From Emticicia sp051209875 (GTDB taxonomy: Bacteria > Bacteroidota > Bacteroidia > Cytophagales > Spirosomataceae), in the NCBI RefSeq assembly GCF_051209875.1, contig NZ_JBNTQY010000001.1, forward strand, positions 3,720,001 to 3,784,000: DNA of 64,000 nt, read 5' to 3'. The translations under genes were made by a program, and so were the position numbers. Under the pieces are notes generated by a model. The model searched no databases. It was not told where the DNA came from and saw nothing but the letters and a program-made list of their open reading frames with translations. Below, piece after piece: positions 35,287 to 45,099 of this stretch (positions are counted from its first letter, which is position 1; every line of letters begins with the position of its first letter).

Positions 35287-35538
35287 CAGGTTGCGGGAAG
35301 TCTCGAAAGCTTCTTGCACTACTGCGGCAAGGTTGCGGAAAGTCCCGCAACCTTCCTGCACTATTGCGGCAAGGTTGCGGAAAGTCTCGAAAGCTTCTTG
35401 CACTAATGCGGCAAGGTTGCGGAAAGTCCCGAAAGCTTCCTGCACTACTGCGGCAAGGTTGCGGGAAGTCTCGAATACTTCTTGCACTACTGCGGCAAGG
35501 TTGTGGGAAGACCTGAAAGATTCTTGCACTATTATGGC
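35287..35538. repeat. GC-rich 42-bp tandem repeat, six copies
   Basis: Six consecutive 42-bp units beginning at 35287, 35329, 35371, 35413, 35455 and 35497. The core shared by units 2-5 is AAGGTTGCGG...GCACTANTGCGGC. Odd units read AGTCTCGAA with TTCTTGCAC. Units 2 and 4 read AGTCCCG with CTTCCTGCAC, suggesting an 84-bp higher-order period. A HindIII-like AAGCTT palindrome is central in most units. The array is much richer in G+C than the surroundings. Because 42 is a multiple of 3, both strands carry stop-free frames. Confidence 0.93.
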
Positions 35539-35709
35539 AAGTTTTTAATTAAATTATATAAATCCTTAGTCCGAAGGACTTCAATATTGGTAAAACCGAA
35601 GGTGGAGTCAGTTTTCAAAATGCCTTAGGTATTCAAACCTTCGATTATTTGTTGCATTCATGCTAGATTTATTTGCCCTAATTATTAAAAAAAAAGATAG
35701 TCAAATCTT

Positions 35710-37089
35710 ATGAAAATAGTCGATAAGCAAACCATCAGAGTTCCATTGATTTTGAGCTTTGCTCTAATAATTTTCTCGATAAACATTTATCTGTTTTTCT
35801 CTTATTTTAGAGAAAATGAGTTTTATGCCTATCTGCAAAGTACGGGTATAAATCGCTCGAAAATGCTATTTGATGAAGGCATTAGTGCTGAGCATTTCAA
35901 TAGTATTGATGTCGATTTAAAAGAATCACCCTATTTACAAGAGCATTATATTATTTATGATTCAACAGGCAATGTTATCTATAAATCGAAATATTCAGTA
36001 CCACATCTCAATGAAAAATTAAAACAAACAGTTTTGAAAGCAAAGATTACTGCACAAAAAGACGGTTTTGAGCGAATTATTTTTGCCAATAAAGAAAATA
36101 AAAAACATAGAACATTCATCATTGAAGCTTCTGGTTATGATTTAGCAGGTTTTGATAAACAAGAGAAATTATTTATCAATCTTATTATAAGCAATGTTAT
36201 TCTAATTACCTTAATGGTATTTATCAGTCGTTTTTATATTTGGAAAGACCTCAAACCAGTAGGCGTAATTTCTAAAAGAATGCGTAGTATTACAACAAAA
36301 AATCTCCAACAACGTATTCCAGAGGCTAACTTAGACAATGAAATTGGCGAAATGGCTCATACTTTTAATGATTTATTAGACCGCCTTGATGCTTCTTATT
36401 CACAACAAAGAAATTTTGTTTCGTATGCCACGCACGAACTCCGCACACCTCTTGCCATCTTACTTGGAAATACGCAAGTAGCATTAATGAAAACTCGCAG
36501 TGCAGAAGAATATATTTCAACATTAAAAAACTTTGAGCAAGACATCAATAGTATGGTTAATTTGATCAGTGGTTTACTCGAATTGGCACGTATGAATGCA
36601 GATTCTCAATCTATACCATTTGCCGATGTGCGTATTGATGAGTTGCTTTGGCAAACAGAAAATATGATCAAAAGTAAAACTCCGATGTATAAAATTAATA
36701 TCATATTTGAAGAAATACCCGAAAATGATGAATCCTTAATCGTCAATGGTAATGCTGAACTATTAATTTTAGTTTTCAGAAATCTAATAGAAAATGGCTG
36801 TAAATACAGCGAAAACAATAAAGTAGATGTAAAAATAAACTTTGATAAAAACAAAATACTATTAGATTTCGCTGATGAAGGAGTTGGAATTCCACTGAAT
36901 GAAATTGAACATATTTTTGAACCTTTTTATCGTACGCAAAAGACCAAAGCAATATCGGGACATGGTATTGGTTTGCCGCTTACCAAACGTATCGTAGATT
37001 TGCATGGTGGTGAAATATTAGTAAATTCTACCGAAAATGTTGGTACTACTTTCACCGTAATATTTACCAATAAAAGTCGAATTAATTAA
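35710..37089 (+). CDS. OmpR-type sensor histidine kinase
   Basis: A 459-residue membrane kinase with two TM helices (about 12-32 and 160-180) flanking a periplasmic sensor of about 125 residues. A HAMP domain (about 180-232) follows, then HisKA with SYATHELRTPLAILLG (His242). The HATPase has an N box (LIENGCKYSENN), G1 (DEGVGIP), an F box (EPFYRTQ) and G2 (GHGIGLPLTKRI). It pairs with the next gene. Being downstream of a metal efflux system, it may sense envelope metal like CusS/CzcS, by inference from context. Confidence 0.95.
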   Translation: MKIVDKQTIRVPLILSFALIIFSINIYLFFSYFRENEFYAYLQSTGINRSKMLFDEGISAEHFNSIDVDLKESPYLQEHYIIYDSTGNVIYKSKYSVPHLNEKLKQTVLKAKITAQKDGFERIIFANKENKKHRTFIIEASGYDLAGFDKQEKLFINLIISNVILITLMVFISRFYIWKDLKPVGVISKRMRSITTKNLQQRIPEANLDNEIGEMAHTFNDLLDRLDASYSQQRNFVSYATHELRTPLAILLGNTQVALMKTRSAEEYISTLKNFEQDINSMVNLISGLLELARMNADSQSIPFADVRIDELLWQTENMIKSKTPMYKINIIFEEIPENDESLIVNGNAELLILVFRNLIENGCKYSENNKVDVKINFDKNKILLDFADEGVGIPLNEIEHIFEPFYRTQKTKAISGHGIGLPLTKRIVDLHGGEILVNSTENVGTTFTVIFTNKSRIN

Positions 37090-37117
37090 GTTATATCAAT
37101 AGATTTTATATTTTCTT

Positions 37118-37804
37118 ATGAAAATTTTACTCGTAGAAGACGAAGCTCGCTTATCTGAATTTATCAAGAAAGGCTTGGAAGAAAATGCTCACCATGTAGA
37201 GGTTGCTAATGATGGAGAAAAAGGGCTTCGAATGGCTTTTGATAATGACTATGACATCATCATTATGGATATCAACATGCCTAAATTGAATGGTTATGAT
37301 GTGACTAAAGGTATCAGAGATGAAAAGCAGTTTACCCCCATTTTGATGTTGACAGCCATGGGTACGCTGAATGATAAAGCATTAGGTTTTGATGCTGGAA
37401 TTGATGACTTTTTAGTAAAGCCATTTCAGTTTCAAGAACTATTGATGCGGATCAATGCTCTGCACCGCAGGAGTTCAATTGTAAAAAATCAAATCAGACA
37501 TAATAGTATTAAAGTAGCTGATTTAATATTAGACTTATCAGCTCGAACAGTGAGTAGAGGACAAAAATCAATCACACTTACTGCAAAAGAATATGCTTTG
37601 CTTGAATATCTAATGGTCAATCATAATCGTGTAGTATCAAGGGTTGATATTGCAGAAAAAGTTTGGGACTCCGACCTTGATTCATTTAGCAATACGATTG
37701 ATACCTATATCAATTTTTTAAGAAAAAAAATTGACCATGGTTTTCCAGTCAAACTTATTCATACTGTTGTGGGTATGGGTTATATGCTCAAAGAAAAAGA
37801 TTAA
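37118..37804 (+). CDS. OmpR/PhoB-family response regulator
   Basis: A 228-residue regulator. The receiver domain has acidic residues E7-D8, phospho-acceptor D51 (IIIMDINMP) and Lys in FLVKPFQF. The C-terminal winged helix (about 130-225) has LTAKEYALLEYLMVNHNRVV, SNTIDTYINFLRKKID and the terminal VGMGYMLK. It lies 28 bp after the kinase and is surely its partner. Likely targets include the upstream efflux genes. Confidence 0.95.
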   Translation: MKILLVEDEARLSEFIKKGLEENAHHVEVANDGEKGLRMAFDNDYDIIIMDINMPKLNGYDVTKGIRDEKQFTPILMLTAMGTLNDKALGFDAGIDDFLVKPFQFQELLMRINALHRRSSIVKNQIRHNSIKVADLILDLSARTVSRGQKSITLTAKEYALLEYLMVNHNRVVSRVDIAEKVWDSDLDSFSNTIDTYINFLRKKIDHGFPVKLIHTVVGMGYMLKEKD

Positions 37805-37860
37805 TACACGTATTTATATAAAAAAAGCATAATTTCTACCATATACCTATCATTTCAAAC

Positions 37861-37890
37861 CAAAGCCGTTCCTTTCAAGGAATGGCTTTG
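37861..37890 (+). terminator. Terminator after two-component system
   Basis: A 14-bp stem CAAAGCCGTTCCTT / AAGGAATGGCTTTG (one G-U pair), a 2-nt loop as drawn (so probably a looser tip), followed by a GTTTTTT tract. Confidence 0.82.
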
Positions 37891-38013
37891 GTTTTTTATA
37901 ATCAGAATTTAATTTTCCTTTTAAGCCATTTTTAGTCAGTAATATTTATTTTGAATCATCAATAAAACGTAAGAGTTATGGCCAATTTTACTCATTTTAA
38001 ACTATCAAAAAAA

Positions 38014-38565
38014 ATGAATAATCTATTTCAAAAAGCCTTGCTCATCGGGATGATAGGGCTTGGCACAACAAAGGTAAAAGCACAGGTAATAACCAATGCT
38101 AACCATGCAGTAAATTTTCGTCAATATCATACTTACAACTGGGTAAGTCCTGATATTCAGACCAGAAATCCAATGTTGAATAGCGATTTAGTCACCAAAA
38201 GTATCGAATCAAGTGTTGATCAATCGCTACTTGCAAGAGGATTACAAAAAAATGAACAAGCCCCAGATTTGTTTTTCAGGTTTCATACTTATACCGAAAG
38301 AGTAATGAACGGAGGCTATTCATCAATGTATCCAATGGTTGGTTTTGGAAGATTTATGCCATTAGGTTTTGGCTACGGTCCTTATGGTGGAGGTGCTACC
38401 TATAACCAAGGTACTTTGGTTATTGATGCGATAGATACCAAAACCAAAGAATTAGTTTGGCAAGGAGGGGTTTCGGGTAGTATAAACCCACGCAAACTTG
38501 ACAAAATAATTTATAAAGTAGTCAATAAAATTATGCGAAAGTACCCAGTTGAACAGATTAATTAG
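38014..38565 (+). CDS. DUF4136-like secreted protein
   Basis: A 183-residue exported protein with a signal peptide (about 1-24, ending VKAQ). The FRQYHTYNWV opening, repeated D/N-rich segment and GTLVIDAIDTKTKELVWQG followed by a terminal amphipathic helix are characteristic of DUF4136. There is a Gly/Tyr/Pro-rich patch in the middle (FGRFMPLGFGYGPYGGG). An in-frame ATG at 37978 would add 12 residues before the signal peptide and is less likely. The function is unknown. It may be part of an envelope response with the two-component system upstream. Confidence 0.8.
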   Translation: MNNLFQKALLIGMIGLGTTKVKAQVITNANHAVNFRQYHTYNWVSPDIQTRNPMLNSDLVTKSIESSVDQSLLARGLQKNEQAPDLFFRFHTYTERVMNGGYSSMYPMVGFGRFMPLGFGYGPYGGGATYNQGTLVIDAIDTKTKELVWQGGVSGSINPRKLDKIIYKVVNKIMRKYPVEQIN

Positions 38566-38718
38566 TCAATAGCATAAAACAACCAAGTCACCTCAATATT
38601 GCAACGTAAAATACTGTCTATCAGTTTTTTTACAAAAAACAAACTCATTAATTAAATCTACACAAGTACTTAATCGATGTAAAAAACACTTTAATTTTTA
38701 AAACTAAATAACAAAAAA

Positions 38719-39279
38719 ATGAAAACGTTAAAAACACCACTCGTATCAGCTTTATTACTGCTATCATTCGGCTCAATGGCACAAGGAATTTCTCAAGTTA
38801 CTATTGCTCCAAGCAAAAATGGAGAAAACGCTTCAGCTGTAATTACAAAGGTAGAAAACGATTTAAATGAAGTAAAACCAATTGAAAAAGGTTTGGCTTT
38901 TATGAAAACCTACCCAACTCGTTGGAAAATTTCACAAGAACAATTGGAGGCTTATGGCAAAAGCGATGAAACAACTTTCACAGAGGTTACAACCAAAGCT
39001 GATAATGAAACCTTGACAGCTGTTTATAATACAAAAGGAGAATTAGTAAAACTCAAAGAGGTCATCATTAATCAACCCTTGCCCCAGTCAGCAACTGATG
39101 TCATCAATACGAAATATAATTCATGGAAAGTGCTTGGTAACATTGAGGTTTTCAATAGTGAAAGTCGTAAACCAGATTACATAAAGGTAAAACTGTCTGA
39201 GGGTATAAAAAGAAAAGTGCTATTTTTTGATATTAATGGCCATGAATTGAATCATCTTTTAAAACCAATAGGCAGTTGA
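38719..39279 (+). CDS. Secreted protein, possibly PepSY-like
   Basis: A 186-residue protein with a clear signal peptide (about 1-21, ending SMAQ). Its middle has a strand-helix pattern with WKISQEQLEAYGKS and TAVYNTKGELVKLKEVI, similar to the PepSY-like (BLIP-fold) small periplasmic proteins of Bacteroidota. I would not name a family firmly. Like the DUF4136 gene before it, it follows the metal efflux and sensor genes. Confidence 0.65.
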   Translation: MKTLKTPLVSALLLLSFGSMAQGISQVTIAPSKNGENASAVITKVENDLNEVKPIEKGLAFMKTYPTRWKISQEQLEAYGKSDETTFTEVTTKADNETLTAVYNTKGELVKLKEVIINQPLPQSATDVINTKYNSWKVLGNIEVFNSESRKPDYIKVKLSEGIKRKVLFFDINGHELNHLLKPIGS

Positions 39280-39790
39280 TGACTTTCTTATTCAAGTAAA
39301 TATTTTTTTGTACCTTACTGAATGTAAAAAAGCTTTGTATCGTTTGATGCAAAGCTTTTTTCTTGATTTTATACAAATATAATCACATTATTGTTTGTAT
39401 AAAAATTCTACTTTACCACTCCCAACTTAGTCCATTTTTAAGGAATTATCACTTGAATTGAACATTTTTAAATCATATTTTCTTGTCAATCTACTTATCA
39501 ATATTTCAAAGACTATTAAACTCCATCAATGATTTTATAAATTTTTCTCTAAAATGTTACTATTGACAAATTTGTAGTCAAAACATAAAATCTTAATGTA
39601 AAAAGTCTTTTACATTATGTATCGATAATACCCAAAAGCCTCCTCAAAATAACAAAGTATAAATTACCCAAAAATAGAAATGTGTACTGAAATTACTGAA
39701 TTAGGATGCTCCTATAGCATTATTTTATCAGTTTTTTACAACCGCTTTGCAATGACCGTAATAAATTTATTTTAATTTATACCACAACTT
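39280..39790. other. Intergenic region before the surface-protein cluster
   Basis: A 511-bp AT-rich gap with one terminator near the left end (39326-39361). The rest probably holds the promoter of the large cluster. A TTTG at about 39747 followed by AT-rich DNA is the only hint, and no exact -7 match is placed. No ORF is credible. Confidence 0.6.
39326..39361 (+). terminator. Terminator after PepSY-like gene
   Basis: A perfect 12-bp stem AAAAAAGCTTTG / CAAAGCTTTTTT with a 12-nt loop. The T-run is in the right arm. Confidence 0.83.
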
Positions 39791-41590
39791 ATGCGATTAC
39801 AACTACTATTTTTTGTGTTACTTATAGTACAAAGTTTGAAAGTTATTGGGCAAGACATCGAGAAGCTCATCAACACAAAACCTACAGATTTACTAAAAGG
39901 TAAAGGTTTAGCCATTGGAGGCTCGGTTAATGCAAATAATAGATATTATATTCCCTTCAATATACCTAATCGACAAATAAGCTATCAGTATCTTTATTCA
40001 GGAAGGTTAATTTTTGATTTTTTAGGCAAAATCAAAATGCCTATATCATTTAGTTTTACGAATCAAGGCAAAAATTTTGCGGGAGTATCGCTTCGTAGAA
40101 ATTTACCAGCAGCACAACCATTCAATCGGCTTTCTTTAAAGCCAACTTATAAAGGTTCAACATTGCATCTTGGCACATGTACGCTACTTTTTTCACCTTT
40201 TACCTTAGCGGGTTACCGTTATCAAGGGGTTGGTTATGAATATAAATCTGCAAAATTTCCTATTTATGGAAGTCTGATGTATGGTACATTATTAAAACCC
40301 ATACCAATATACGCTGATTTTCCTAATAATAAACCTGCTTATAAAAGAATAGGAATGGGTGGTAAAATTGGTTATAAAAAAGAACAAGATTTCATTGAAC
40401 TCATTTTGTTTAATGCAGCAGACAAAACTAATTCATTAACATATTTATTAGATGATAGAAATATTTATCCTGAGTCAAACTTGGTGCTTTCAGCCAATTT
40501 TCAGAAAGTATTTCTCAATAAAATTTTCATTAAAACCGAAATTGCAAGTACACAGATTTTCGCTGAAAAGAATGAATTTAACTCGAATTTATCTTTTGCT
40601 AAAAAACTAAGTCGAGTAATAGGCTTAAATAAGGAAAATAAGCCAAAACAAGCAATTAAAGCAGGAGTTGACTATAAAAAGGATAATTCATTCATAGGAT
40701 TTGAGTATAATCGAATCGCTCCCAACTACAAAACTTTCGGAGGTTATTTTTTCATCAATGATTTAGAATCTTTGGCTTTAAAATCAGGGATGCAAGTTTT
40801 AGACGGGAAACTTTCACTCAATGGTGACATTGGTTATCAGAGACATAATTTAGACCATACTATTCCACAGACATTAAAGCAATGGGTTTGGGCATTTGAT
40901 GCGGCATACGCACCCAATGATAAAGTGAATCTAAGTTTGAATTATTCTACTTTTTCAAGCTATTCTAACTTTCAAAATAATTTTCGTTACCTGACGGCAA
41001 TCGACCCTTTTCAACAAGCTGATACACTCAACTATAGGCAAATCAACCAAAGTTTAAGTACAAATTACCTTTTCGTGCTTCCGATAAGTGGAAAAACTAA
41101 AAAAATGATTACTGGAAATGTGGTTTATCAAGCTGGAATAGACCAACAAGGACAAATACCCAATATAAGTAAACTCACTAATGTCTCAATTAATTATGGT
41201 ATTTCTAATGAAACTACCAAAAGTTCATACAGCGTAGGTTTGAATATCATTCATAACCAAATCGCTTCTACACGTGATTTTCTTTATGGCCCATTGATGG
41301 CAATAAGCAAGCCTATTTTAAAAAATAAGGCTCAACTAAATACTAATATTTCTTATACTTTTTCAAATAATCAAATTGCCGAAAGCTCAAAAAGTATAAA
41401 AAAACAAGTTTTACTGACCAGTATCGCTATTCAAACAACACTTTGGAAAAAGCATAAAGTTTCTTTTACAACAATGTATTTAAAAACACAAAATCCATTA
41501 CAAAAATTGATGATTAGCGAAGATTTTTCAGAGCTGACATTCAATGTTGGGTACAATTATCATTTTCAATTGGTTGATTTGAAATTTTAG
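39791..41590 (+). CDS. Predicted outer-membrane beta-barrel protein
   Basis: A 599-residue protein with a signal peptide (about 1-21, ending KVIGQ). The rest is dense in alternating-pattern strands of 10-12 residues separated by short turns, and the last residue is Phe (GYNYHFQLVDLKF). Both are marks of an outer-membrane beta-barrel. I recognise no plug or TonB box, and the family is unknown. It opens the large same-strand cluster, 95 bp before the TANFOR gene, and may be the membrane pore or anchor of the cluster. That role is inferred from order only. Confidence 0.75.
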   Translation: MRLQLLFFVLLIVQSLKVIGQDIEKLINTKPTDLLKGKGLAIGGSVNANNRYYIPFNIPNRQISYQYLYSGRLIFDFLGKIKMPISFSFTNQGKNFAGVSLRRNLPAAQPFNRLSLKPTYKGSTLHLGTCTLLFSPFTLAGYRYQGVGYEYKSAKFPIYGSLMYGTLLKPIPIYADFPNNKPAYKRIGMGGKIGYKKEQDFIELILFNAADKTNSLTYLLDDRNIYPESNLVLSANFQKVFLNKIFIKTEIASTQIFAEKNEFNSNLSFAKKLSRVIGLNKENKPKQAIKAGVDYKKDNSFIGFEYNRIAPNYKTFGGYFFINDLESLALKSGMQVLDGKLSLNGDIGYQRHNLDHTIPQTLKQWVWAFDAAYAPNDKVNLSLNYSTFSSYSNFQNNFRYLTAIDPFQQADTLNYRQINQSLSTNYLFVLPISGKTKKMITGNVVYQAGIDQQGQIPNISKLTNVSINYGISNETTKSSYSVGLNIIHNQIASTRDFLYGPLMAISKPILKNKAQLNTNISYTFSNNQIAESSKSIKKQVLLTSIAIQTTLWKKHKVSFTTMYLKTQNPLQKLMISEDFSELTFNVGYNYHFQLVDLKF

Positions 41591-41597
41591 ATGTCAC

Positions 41598-41623
41598 GGT
41601 GTCTTCGGCTTCGCTCAGACACC
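41598..41623 (+). repeat. Small hairpin between barrel and TANFOR genes
   Basis: GGTGTCT / AGACACC arms with a 12-nt loop, followed by another GACACC at about 41646. There is no T-run, so it is possibly a weak attenuator. Confidence 0.4.
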
Positions 41624-41685
41624 ATGCCTTGAGTGATATTTTCTGACACCAAATTTATATAGAACAACTTTTAAAAATTTATTCT

Positions 41686-44600
41686 ATGCCACAACTTATA
41701 CGATATTTAGTAAATAACATTTTCCACAAACTTCAAAAGCAGCATCAAACAATATTTCTTTGTTACTGTCTTTTACTTTCACCCTTGCTATTGAGTGGGC
41801 AAGCATACCCTGTTGATTGCCGAATTTTGCTCTCGCCTCCTTATAGTGGCAATTGGACTGATTATGCCAATAGTCCAACTAAATTTAGGGTACAACTTTT
41901 ACTTAGAGATTTAACCAAACCCTCACTTGAAGTCAGTCTCAGAATCAGGCTTAAAAGTGTCGCTGGCGTTTGGATTGAAAACCCCGAAGGTTTCATTACC
42001 TCCAATCCTATTACCCTTAGTCCAGGTGTGCCTCGAATTATTTCGGGAGTTGAACTTTTTGATAATTTCAATCCAAACAATCTCGAAGCTCAAGGTATTG
42101 ACCTTAAGGCTCTTTATCAAGGTGAAGTCCTGCCTGTTGGACCTTATCAATGGGAGGTTTTGGCAATAGAATTGTATCGAAATCGACAAGTTTCTAATAT
42201 TGGTTCTGCCCGAATGACCATTAATGCCAATTATGCCCCGCTACTCAATTTGCCTCGAAATGAGGCAGTTTTAATGCCATCTCAGCCACAAAATATCTTA
42301 TTCTCTTGGACACCTCGACATACAGCTTCCCCCTCTTTGGGTGTAAAATATACTCTATTTTTATATGAAATTTCAGATGATGATAACATACAAGCAGTGG
42401 TCAACAGCGGTATCTCGCCGTACAGAATTATCGAATCTTCACAGCCTAATTATTTGTATGGAGCAACCGAAGTGCCACTCCAAGCTGGTAAACGATATGC
42501 TTGGCAAGTAAAAGTTGAAGATTTACAAGGAAAAGAGGCATTTCAAAATGATGGATATAGTAATATTCAAAGCTTTAGTTATGGAAAACCACCATGTCTT
42601 GCTCCTGAAAATTTAATGAGTGAAATCGAAACGGAAGATGACAAACCCACTGGAGCAGTGAGATTCTCTTGGAAAGATGTACAAGATGCAAAGCCTATTG
42701 CTTACATTTTGACATATAACCAAGAAGGTAGTCTTCCGACCGAAGTACGTACAACAAAACCTGAGCATCTACTTTTACAACAAGAAGCAGGCAAAAACTA
42801 CGAATGGAAAGTACAAAGTGTTTGTGGTGTAGGAGATAAAAGTTCTTTTACATCAATAGAAACATTTAATATTCCGTCACCCGAACCAGAAAGTTGGTAC
42901 AGCGACCCAAACCTAAGTTACCAAGAAGAACCCACTCCCAAAGCTGACCCTGATGTGATGAGAACTAAAGAGGATGAAGTGGAAAATAATGAAACAACAA
43001 GCAAGGAAATAGAAAATGTAAACGCTCTATTAAACACACCAATCCAAATATTTATTCCTGCCGAAGGTGAAGAAAACTTGCCCGAAGGCATTCCTGCATC
43101 TTTGCCTATTTTACCTCAAAATGCAACGGTAGAGCAATTACAAGCTGCTTTAAAAACCAAAAAGCCTACTTGTTCAGGCATTGTATGCTCATACAGTTGT
43201 GGTAATCATGATACAACTCCAACCTACAATGGAACAATAATTCAAGTCAATACAGGAGATGAAGTTGCCATGAACTCATTAGTTTTAAGTATCGTAAGTA
43301 TTGATGGCTCTGGCAATGGCAGTGGTTTGATAAAAATACCGATGATGAATAATGTCAAATTGGGTGTAACTTTAAGTGGCATCCAAGTAGCAGAAGGAGG
43401 CTGTGTGGTTGCAGGAAGAGCAGAATTAAGTGGTATCAGTGCATCGGTGCTTACCGAACAACAAAGAGTCAATTTAGAAAAGGCATATACTACATTTAAC
43501 CAAATAATTGATGCTGGAATTGTCAATGCTGGTGCGATTGCAGAGACCTATAACGACATTGCGGAGTTGTACAACGGTATGGCAAAGAAAACACAAGCAA
43601 TGTTGGATAAGCTCAACAATGGTGAGAAAATTTCACAAAGAGATGCCAAGGCTCTGGAAGAAATGAAAAAACAAGCCACTGTTGCAACAGATAAAATGAT
43701 TGAAGCCTTGAAAACAAAATTTGGATCAGAAGGCTCAGAAGAGTTTATTGCTTTTCTCAAATCTACTACTGAAAGTTGTGTATGTAGTGCAGATATAGAA
43801 AAACCCAAAAAAGGGCCAAACGCAGAATTCTATTTTTCTTTTGATGATGATTGCAAAAAGTGCTTAGAAGAACAAAAGAAAAAGCAAGAACAAGCGGCAC
43901 AGGTCATAAAGAAAGTGCAGAAGATTTTGATAGTAAAGATGCAATGTGGTTGTTTTAAATTGGGGAATTTTCTTCAAGATTTTGGTCATTTTAATAAAAA
44001 ATGTGAAGAGGTTATTAATAAAGTAGAAATGGTAAAAAATGCCATTAAAACTGGCAAATCACTCCCAACAACTGATTTGAGTATTCAGGGGCAGATATTA
44101 ATTGGAAGTGTTTGTTATACAGATTTACAAGTTATTTCAATACAAGGAAGTCTCGACCCGAAGAAATTTGAAATTAACTCCGATGGAATTACTTTTAAAA
44201 ATGTATTAAAATTCAATATTACTGAACCTGACGATAGAAAAATGAAAGTTGAGTTATTAAGAAAGTATTTATTTGAAGAGGTGAAGGAAGTTGAGGAAGA
44301 AAAAAGTGAGGGAGATAAAAAAGTAGAGATATTGGATGATGAAGCATATAAAAAATATGCAAAAATTGCGGGTGTCAATGATTTTTTAGCATTTAAAGCT
44401 TTCGCTCTTGTAGAATCTGGCGGTAATGGTTTTTTTGAATATAAGGGTCAGGAAATACCAAAGATGTTGTTTGAACGTCAAGAATTTTATCGTTGTATAA
44501 AAAATGGCAAATTTTCCTCTAAAGGCAAAGTTTTTGAAAGTGTAGTTACCTCACCAAAAGATAAACTTTCTGAATTAGAAGAAAACTTTCCAGAGGTTGT

Positions 44601-45099
44601 CAAAAATTTAGACTATGTTTATTGTTCATCTTGTAAAAACTTACCTGCAAGAAAGGATAAATGTGAAGATAAGAATTCTTATGTACTTCGGGGTAAGGAT
44701 TGTTGTGTTGAGGATAACAAACATGACTATAAATGGTTTATTTCGACTTGTTACCCATCTTCCCAAGTTGAAGTATATGAAAAACAGTTTTTAGTTGCTA
44801 AAAACATTAACAAAGAGTGTGCTTTTATGTCAACTTCATGGGGGCTTGGACAAGTCATGGGATATAACTTTAGAGATTCATACAAAAATATTGATGAAAT
44901 GGAAAATGAAATAATGAAGGGTGGTTCAATGTCGCAAATTTCAATAATGGCAAACTTTATTAAATCTGATAAAGACTTACAAAACGCAATAAATAAAGAA
45001 GATTGGGCTACTGCAGCCAGTATTTATAATGGTCCTACTTATTATGTTCATGGATACGACAAAACAATAAAAGAAAAATATGAAAACCTTAAAAAATAA
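41686..45099 (+). CDS. TANFOR/FN3 protein with C-terminal N-acetylmuramidase
   Basis: A 1137-residue exported protein. The signal peptide (about 1-38) runs into a TANFOR-type N-terminal domain (about 39-190: QAYPVDCRILLSPPYSG..., LLLRDLT, LSPGVPRIISG). FN3-like segments follow (about 195-400, ending in PSPEPESWYSD), then an acidic linker, a Gly-rich beta segment (KIPMMNNVKLGVTLSGIQV) and a helical, Cys-rich section (about 600-770). The last 250 residues (888-1137) match the phage-type N-acetylmuramidase domain: LVESGGNGF with catalytic Glu910, LFERQEFYR, TSWGLGQVMGYNF and YNGPTYY. An insert with eight Cys (about 979-1044) interrupts it. The next gene overlaps by 20 nt. This layout suggests an exported peptidoglycan-cutting toxin, while a housekeeping wall enzyme remains possible. 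Confidence 0.88.
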   Translation: MPQLIRYLVNNIFHKLQKQHQTIFLCYCLLLSPLLLSGQAYPVDCRILLSPPYSGNWTDYANSPTKFRVQLLLRDLTKPSLEVSLRIRLKSVAGVWIENPEGFITSNPITLSPGVPRIISGVELFDNFNPNNLEAQGIDLKALYQGEVLPVGPYQWEVLAIELYRNRQVSNIGSARMTINANYAPLLNLPRNEAVLMPSQPQNILFSWTPRHTASPSLGVKYTLFLYEISDDDNIQAVVNSGISPYRIIESSQPNYLYGATEVPLQAGKRYAWQVKVEDLQGKEAFQNDGYSNIQSFSYGKPPCLAPENLMSEIETEDDKPTGAVRFSWKDVQDAKPIAYILTYNQEGSLPTEVRTTKPEHLLLQQEAGKNYEWKVQSVCGVGDKSSFTSIETFNIPSPEPESWYSDPNLSYQEEPTPKADPDVMRTKEDEVENNETTSKEIENVNALLNTPIQIFIPAEGEENLPEGIPASLPILPQNATVEQLQAALKTKKPTCSGIVCSYSCGNHDTTPTYNGTIIQVNTGDEVAMNSLVLSIVSIDGSGNGSGLIKIPMMNNVKLGVTLSGIQVAEGGCVVAGRAELSGISASVLTEQQRVNLEKAYTTFNQIIDAGIVNAGAIAETYNDIAELYNGMAKKTQAMLDKLNNGEKISQRDAKALEEMKKQATVATDKMIEALKTKFGSEGSEEFIAFLKSTTESCVCSADIEKPKKGPNAEFYFSFDDDCKKCLEEQKKKQEQAAQVIKKVQKILIVKMQCGCFKLGNFLQDFGHFNKKCEEVINKVEMVKNAIKTGKSLPTTDLSIQGQILIGSVCYTDLQVISIQGSLDPKKFEINSDGITFKNVLKFNITEPDDRKMKVELLRKYLFEEVKEVEEEKSEGDKKVEILDDEAYKKYAKIAGVNDFLAFKAFALVESGGNGFFEYKGQEIPKMLFERQEFYRCIKNGKFSSKGKVFESVVTSPKDKLSELEENFPEVVKNLDYVYCSSCKNLPARKDKCEDKNSYVLRGKDCCVEDNKHDYKWFISTCYPSSQVEVYEKQFLVAKNINKECAFMSTSWGLGQVMGYNFRDSYKNIDEMENEIMKGGSMSQISIMANFIKSDKDLQNAINKEDWATAASIYNGPTYYVHGYDKTIKEKYENLKK

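Larger units (their letters stand above)
35092..35709. other. Intergenic region efflux pump / sensor kinase
   Basis: A 618-bp gap. It contains the pump terminator (35114-35137), a GC-rich 42-bp tandem array (35287-35538) and about 170 bp of AT-rich leader with a small AGTCC-GAA-GGACT palindrome near 35568. No real gene is seen. Confidence 0.75.

Noticed and set aside
35254..35548. Open frames on both strands over the 42-bp repeats (14-residue peptide repeats)
   Set aside because: A 42-bp unit keeps both strands open by arithmetic. No signal peptide, RBS or promoter was seen and composition follows the DNA repeat. Kept as a repeat, not a gene.
44340..45099. Prophage lysis module, because of the phage-type muramidase domain
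   Set aside because: The domain is fused to an exported TANFOR/FN3 protein. There is no holin, spanin, structural or integrase gene nearby.
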